21,634 bases of DNA from Chara braunii (taxonomy: Eukaryota; Streptophyta; Charophyceae; Charales; Characeae): contig BFEA01000518.1 of the NCBI GenBank assembly GCA_003427395.1, positions 920,784 through 942,417 on the forward strand. The letters are read 5' to 3'. The position numbers were made by a program, and so were the translations under genes. How positions within the stretch are numbered: position 1 is the stretch's first letter; every line of letters begins with the position of its first letter. Under the pieces are notes generated by a model. It made no database searches. It was not told the origin of the DNA and saw nothing but the letters and a program-made list of their open reading frames with translations. Shown in pieces: positions 17,041 to 21,634 of this stretch.

Positions 17041-17714
17041 GTAAGGACTTGGCACTGTCAACCCCATCCTTGGCACTGTGAACCCCATCTGTCTGTTGCT
17101 GTTCGGTTGAAAAGGGAAATGGGGTCTCTCTGAAATGCGAATTATGATTTAAGACCATTACCTGAAAAGAAAACCCACTTGGTTCTTTTCCGTCTTCTCG
17201 CTCGTCTCGTTATTGTTCTTGTTCTTTCTTCTTCTTCCATCGTGACGGTCTTGTTTCTTCTTCTTCTTCTCCCCCCCCCTCCCCAACCCAGCCCAACCCA
17301 CTTCTGCGGGGTTGATGGGGAGGCCTTCTTTTCTGTATGCTTCCACCCTGCTACCATCTGTGTTGATTCTCTTCCCAAATTGCGTTCTAGGTCTGTTGTG
17401 CATGCATTGGCCAGATCTGTGCATTCTGTTCAGCCTTCTGCTTTGTTCTTCATCACACCGTTCCAGCAGGATTGACCCTCACTTTCCAGCAGTCGAACCT
17501 CCGACTTGGACATGCAACAGAGACTCAGGGAAGCATACGATAGCAGCGCGAGTAGTTGGGGACACTCTGATGACCGGTCTGATGTACACAAGGTGAGTGC
17601 TAATAGACAGCAACAGGGAAAGAGGAGGCCATCTCCTGGGCTATGGTCGTCCCCAGTTGGAGATTGGGTTCTGGCGTTCTCGGGCTTTGGTCGTCCGGCT
17701 GTCCACTAATCTGT

Positions 17715-18015
17715 TTTTACTGATTGGAGACCACCATCGCCCACCACCACTGCCCACCACCATAGCCCACCACCCATAGCTATGGTGGCCTCGGGCTATA
17801 GAGATCTCCTGTAGGAAATTAGTGGATGAAGACCACCATAGCCAAGCACCACCAGAGCCTACCACCATAGCTCGAGAGATGTGGAGAGATGGTTAATGGA
17901 AGGGCCAAAATTCGAGCCCACCACCATAGCCCACCATCCATAGCCCACCACCATAGCCCACCACCCATTGCTATGATGGTCTCGGGCTATGGAGATCTCC
18001 CGTAGGTAATTACTT
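17715..18015. repeat. CCACCATAGC-type repeats with a duplicated 56-bp block
   Basis: The region is a patchwork of CCCACCACCATAG units. A 56-bp block at 17766-17821, including CTCGGGCTATAGAGATCTCC, recurs at 17957-18012 with about six changes (191-bp offset). The block contains the small palindrome CATAGCTATG in its first copy. Confidence 0.85.
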
Positions 18016-18906
18016 TGAGCTGACTTACAAATGCTTCTCTGTGTGCTGCGCATGCTTGCTGACTGCGGCTGGGGGATGGGGTCTATGGAAGCTGGAATTG
18101 ACTGCAATATCATAATAATACAATTAGTATCTGTTCATCGTTGAATGGTAGTGGGAGGCCGAGTAATGCGGTGAGAAGGGGGTGGAGCTCTTGCGTATTT
18201 TGTCTTGCTCGATTGACCGGCCTTCTGTTTGTTAGCTTCATTCAGAAGATTGAGAGCGTGGTAAAGAGGCGATGGTGGGTTGTGCGACCTACATGTATGG
18301 GCATGTATTATATAGACGATCGTCGGTTTGTTGCATGGGCCTGTATTGTGCGGCGGGGTTGGACTGAAACATGCAGCGGCAATAATATTGTTGCTATGTT
18401 GGGCTCACTTAGATTGTACTTTGTGTTGGACTAGATGAATCTGGTCAGCATGGAGGCCAAGTTCCCTGGAGCCTTTGGAGCGGGCTCATGTCTCTGTCAC
18501 AAATCAAGATAGGGCTTGAAAGTCTGAGAGATTGGGTTTGAATTGGTTCGGAAGTTTGGGCTTAAATTGTGATGCTGCTGCTCTGCGCTGCTGAGCTTCT
18601 CTCACCTCTCAAAAGAGCATATGATTTATTGCACTGGAACGTCCAGGAAGAATCACAAAATTCATACCATCTTTGACCCATGTTTCACAGTATCACTCCT
18701 TTTTATATTCATCTTAAGCTCAGAAAAACTTCAAAAAAGGAATTACAATATATCATATTCGAAATGATCCCCAAACTATAGACATCCCTAATCGTCACAA
18801 CCGGTTGATCTGGGCTGTTCACCAGAGAATGGCCCAGATGAGCGATCGATCACCAAAATGTGTGCGTCTGCCTTACTGCCTGTCTCCTTGTCTGCATATC
18901 TCTTTG

Positions 18907-18976
<70 letters not shown>

Positions 18977-18978
<2 letters not shown>

Positions 18979-18995
18979 GTCTCTTATACACATCT
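18977..18995. other. Nextera (Tn5) mosaic-end adapter left in the assembly
   Basis: CTGTCTCTTATACACATCT is identical to the 19-base Tn5 mosaic end used in Nextera libraries. Its reverse-strand translation gives the tell-tale VYKRQ. It directly follows a (CT)n run and precedes poly-T, so it is read-through adapter and not genomic DNA. Confidence 0.95.
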
Positions 18996-19045
18996 AGTTT
19001 TTTTTTTTTTTGGAGGTTTAGGAGGTTTTCGATTGAGCTCTGGAC

Positions 19046-19105
19046 ATAATTGCGGTCAGATACGTTTTTCTTAATGTCATTGCGGTTGGATACATCGACG
19101 ACATT
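19046..19105. repeat. Two units related to the 32-bp intron array
   Basis: ATAATTGCGGTCAGATACGT and GTCATTGCGGTTGGATACAT lie 30 bp apart and resemble the units at 19986-20113 (GTAATTGCTG.C.GATACAT). Confidence 0.6.
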
Positions 19106-19248
19106 CCTCATGTGAGGTACACCCTCCCTTGGTAGAGTACTTTTGTGCAAAATAATATATGACAGAATCAAACAAAACAAGAAAGAGAAAGGGGAAAAAA
19201 AAAAAAAAAAAAAAAAAAAAAANTCTGCCTTACTGCCTGTCTCCTTGT

Positions 19249-19337
<89 letters not shown>

Positions 19338-19339
<2 letters not shown>

Positions 19340-19985
19340 GCTTGGCTTTGTGGTTCACATTTTTCAGATGCCCTTGCTCTCCTGCTGCACTGTAGGAAGC
19401 ATTAGCAGTTTTCTGTCCTAAAGCAGATGTGACTCTACAGCTGTTATTGCACAGATTGTCATGATTAGCTCATGCAACTCTACTGTGGCTATGTGTGTGT
19501 TAGGCTACGTACTTATCCGGCCGTGCTCTCAAGATGTCAACTTTTGATGAAAAGAATTTAGGGCCTTGCTCTACCACTCGCTGAATGTAGAAAGTGGACC
19601 GATTATTACTATCATCGTCTAATCGAACGCGAAAAAATACGCTCACCATTTTTTTTCATGTTTGTCGAGTGGTAGGGTGAGACCCCTGATCCTCTCTGTC
19701 GATATGTCAATCTTGCATTCTTTGATTTTGCGAGGCAAGTCTCTCTTCCATTTATCGTTTGAAGGTATCAATCTGCACGACGAGAATGATTGGAATGAGA
19801 GCGGAAAGGAAGACAGTTTTTTCGTTTTCGTGATGAATGCACTCAAAGTCTCAAACGCACTCAAATCTTGAAATGTAGGTAAAACAGTGGCAATGATAAA
19901 ATACGAACTTCGCGAGAAGGTTTTGGGAGATTATGGAAGTGCTGAAGCAGGCTCGTGCCAGGACTTTTTCGACTCATCTCTTGAT
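19338..19985. other. Intron sequence without recognised features
   Basis: I see only short non-coding frames, for example a 69-residue one at 19662-19871 with no recognisable motif. Confidence 0.5.
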
Positions 19986-20113
19986 GTAATTGCTGTCAGA
20001 AGCATCTCAGGATGGCTGTAATTGCTGCCCGATACATCCCAATATGGCCGAAATTGCGCTCAGATACAACTCAGGATGCCTGCAATCGCAGTCAGAAAGA
20101 TCGAGAAAACTTG
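19986..20113. repeat. 4 x 32-bp degenerate tandem array
   Basis: Units start at 19986, 20018, 20050 and 20082 with exact 32-bp spacing. The shared core is G(T/A)AATTGC..(T/C)C(A/C)GA.(A/G)CA. The units are directly adjacent without spacers, so this is a minisatellite and not a CRISPR array. Confidence 0.85.
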
Positions 20114-20115
20114 TA

Positions 20116-20600
20116 GTGTGGGTATGCTCTTAGTGTATGATTATTGAGGTCTTGATTTCCAAGCTAAGTCCAACTTCTGTGAGTGCAGGCATCACACTGA
20201 CGTATGTAGGCTGGATTTTGCCCCAAATACAGCCTGGTCATTATCATTGTATGACAGTGTATGTAGATTGAAAGTTGCCCAAAATACAGAGCTAGAATGA
20301 CCAGGCGTTGTATTCGGTTGAAGATAATCGTGTGAGCATGCTCTTAGTGTATGATTATTGGAGTCTTGATTTCCAAGCTGATTCCAATGTCTTTGAATGC
20401 GGGCGTCCCTCTGATGTATGGAGACTGGAATTGGCCCAAATACAGCCCGATCATCATCGCTGTATGTAGACCGAAACTTGCCCCAAATACAGCTGGAATG
20501 ACCAGGCATTTGTCTTCGGGTGAAGATGGTAGTGTGAGTATGCTCTTAGTGTATGATTATTCGGGTCTTGATTTCCAAGCTGATTCCAGCTTTCTGTGAG
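20116..20600. repeat. 2.3-copy tandem of about 200-bp units containing foldback-family arms
   Basis: Units begin at 20116, 20330 and 20532 with GTGTG.G.ATGCTCTTAGTG followed by TATGATTATT..GTCTTGATTTCCAAGCT. The first is 214 bp, the second 202 bp and the third stops near 20600. Each full unit ends with sequence like the right arm of the foldback elements at the left end of the window (for example GAATGACCAGGC, TTCGGGTGAAGATGGTA) preceded by CCCAAATACAG. The array stops about 70 bp before the exon B acceptor. Confidence 0.85.
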
Positions 20601-20669
20601 AAGGGGGGGGGCGCAGGCATGAGTCTGAATACTGATGCCGTTGATCCGTCTTTTTTGCGATTTTCTCAG

Positions 20670-21250
20670 TTGGTATTGTCTTTCTGCAGGAGGGGGACAA
20701 GTTTCCTTGGGGCATGTATAGAGAACACGGACCATGGGCATACATCGTTGTAGGCATGTCGTGCGGCTTCTTTGCGTACGACCTATGGGATATCGTACAG
20801 CGGCGACTTTATAATCCGCGCGCCCCGTCAATCCTGTTTCATCATGTGGCCGTCCTTGTGTGCTTTACGACCGCACTGTACAGAGGGGTCGGTATAAATT
20901 ACCTTGTGCTTCTAATGGCCAGCGAGATAAATTCGGTATTTGGTCATCAACGGAGGATGCTACGACTGCTGGGTGTGCCCGATGGCGGTCTTGTCAGCAC
21001 GATGAACTGGGTCTGCAACTGGTTCACCTTCATTGCAGCGCGAGTGGTGCCTTGTGCGTTGTTGTCGGTGCTGCTGATCCTTGACTGGGGAAGCTTTCCC
21101 ATCATGTTCTTCATCGTGTCGAGCATTGGGATGACCTGTGTCAATCTTCTGAACGTGCAGCTGTTCACGAGTTTGCTGAAGGCATACTGCCATGATATGC
21201 AGACCCGGGATGGGTTGCACTTAGACCATGGAAGCAGGAAAGAAGATTGA
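20670..21250 (+). CDS. TLC-domain membrane protein (TLCD1/TLCD2-like), exon B
   Basis: Exon B completes the protein of about 480 residues and holds most of the TLC domain. In order it carries VGIVFLQEGDKFPW (end of a helix), WAYIVVGMSCGFFAYDLWDI, LFHHVAVLVCFTTALY with the conserved paired His, then ASEINSVFGHQRRML. The last is the signature seen in TLCD1/TLCD2 and not in ceramide synthases or TMEM56/TLCD4 (which differ here). Three further hydrophobic segments follow (WFTFIAARVVPCALLSVLLI, IMFFIVSSIGMTCVNLL), then a short polar tail ending RKED and TGA at 21248. Animal TLCD1/2 and worm FLD-1 sit in the plasma membrane and limit polyunsaturated phospholipid to set membrane fluidity; a similar role here is inference from family. 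The frame is intact across the whole exon. Confidence 0.85.
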
Positions 21251-21634
21251 TTGATTGATTGCGTGATAGATTGACTGGCTGCTTGAAAGGCATAGAGATT
21301 GATTGATCGATTTTCTGATTGGCTGATTGATCAATTGTCCAATTGGTTGATCGGTTAATTGATTTGATTATCGATTGGCTGATTGATTGATTGATTGTTT
21401 GATGGATTGATTGATCTGTTATGCTGTGGAGTAATCTGATCGACGAACACAAATGAAAAGCAGTGGCTTCCTTCATGACTTTTCCGTGTTGATTTATTTG
21501 CACACCTCCCTTTTGGTTGTGGAGTATGTAGATATTTGTACAAATGTTTACAATGATTTGGCCTTTGGATATGAATTGTGGTTGCATGAATGACGGTTCA
21601 GAAGAGATGAAATGAAGAGGCGGATAACGAGATG
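21251..21634 (+). other. 3' flank: GATT-rich tract then AT-rich sequence
   Basis: Right after the TLC-gene stop, ATTGATTGATTG-type repeats run to about 21416 with many substitutions, probably within the 3' untranslated region. No AATAAA-type signal is obvious in the remainder. Confidence 0.6.

Larger units (their letters stand above)
18867..19337. other. Probable misassembly around a (CT)n microsatellite
   Basis: A 37-bp sequence (TCTGCCTTACTGCCTGTCTC..) leading into a long CT run occurs twice, at 18867-18903 and 19224-19260. Between the copies lie the first CT run (about 18908-18976), an adapter sequence (18977-18995), a T15 run, about 190 bases of other DNA, an A28 run (19195-19222) and a single N at 19223. 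An N next to poly-A and an exact repeat of the flanking sequence point to a wrongly closed gap. Content and order here should not be trusted. Confidence 0.85.
17041..20669 (+). other. 3.6-kb intron of the TLC-domain gene
   Basis: The donor GAG|GTAAGG is at 17041 and the acceptor TTTTTTGCGATTTTCTCAG| ends at 20669. Joining the two sites restores one codon (G + TT, Val) and makes the third membrane helix continuous: IHSLIASIG + VGIVFLQEGDKFP. The intron carries a 2 x 21-bp repeat at its start (TTGGCACTGT.AACCCCATC), CCACCATAG repeats, the doubtful assembly segment, a 32-bp array and a 200-bp tandem. A block at 17490-17592 also has splice-like ends but does not fit the reading phases. Confidence 0.7.

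Noticed and set aside
17490-17592. Possible middle exon of the TLC gene (CAG acceptor, AAG|GTGAGT donor)
   Set aside because: No acceptor here gives a frame that joins exon A (phase 1) and also leaves in phase with exon B; direct joining of A to B restores the TLC helix without it.
18788-19339. 183-residue Arg-Glu repeat frame and its reverse partners
   Set aside because: Made of (CT)n, an N and a Nextera adapter; an assembly artefact.
19986-20113. CRISPR-like regular repeats
   Set aside because: The 32-bp units are contiguous and degenerate with no spacers, in a eukaryotic intron.

Overview
The window reads as nuclear DNA from a eukaryote with a large, repeat-rich genome. Pointers are a spliced TLC-domain membrane-protein gene with a 3.6 kb intron, a decayed APE-type LINE of about 8-9 kb, snRNA- and tRNA-derived retrocopies, MITE-like foldbacks and long microsatellites. 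A plant-mitochondrial-type tRNA-Gly(GCC) sequence and U2-like copies that begin like plant U2 suggest the green lineage. A streptophyte alga of the Chara type would fit, but that placement is inference only. Nothing looks bacterial.

Layout. 1-1543: degenerate CTGT-rich arrays, two related TA-flanked foldback elements (613-721 and 1444-1543) and a U6 snRNA-like pseudogene (824-913). About 1750-10600, minus strand: one LINE copy. ORF1 pieces lie at 10172-6393, including a zinc-knuckle-like motif and very charged hinges. ORF2 lies at 6238-1923 and carries endonuclease, reverse transcriptase and a degraded zinc-binding C-terminus. Both ORFs are broken by many frameshifts and stops, so the copy is dead. 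10620-15670: small non-coding relics. These are a composite of direct repeats, a tRNA-like head and a U2-like sequence, another CTGT array, a tRNA-Gly(GCC), a SINE-like insertion with perfect 13-bp target-site duplications, and a second U2 5' fragment. Several exon-like blocks here are not assigned to any gene.

16179-21250, plus strand: the only protein gene I can support. Exon A (to 17040, phase 1, GAG|GTAAGG) and exon B (from 20670, after a pyrimidine-rich CTCAG acceptor) join in frame to give a protein of about 480 residues. Its C-terminal half is a TLC domain of the TLCD1/TLCD2 type. The intron holds CCACCATAG-type repeats, a 4 x 32-bp array, a 2.3-copy tandem of about 200 bp built partly from the same foldback family seen at the left end, and a doubtful stretch at 18867-19337. 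That stretch contains a 19-base Nextera transposase mosaic-end adapter, a 37-bp duplicated flank, a poly-A run and an N, so it is most likely an assembly error.

The genes do not form an operon or pathway. I found no defence or biosynthetic system. The most distinctive items are the snRNA/tRNA-derived repeat relics, the foldback family shared between distant parts of the window, and the sequencing-adapter insertion.
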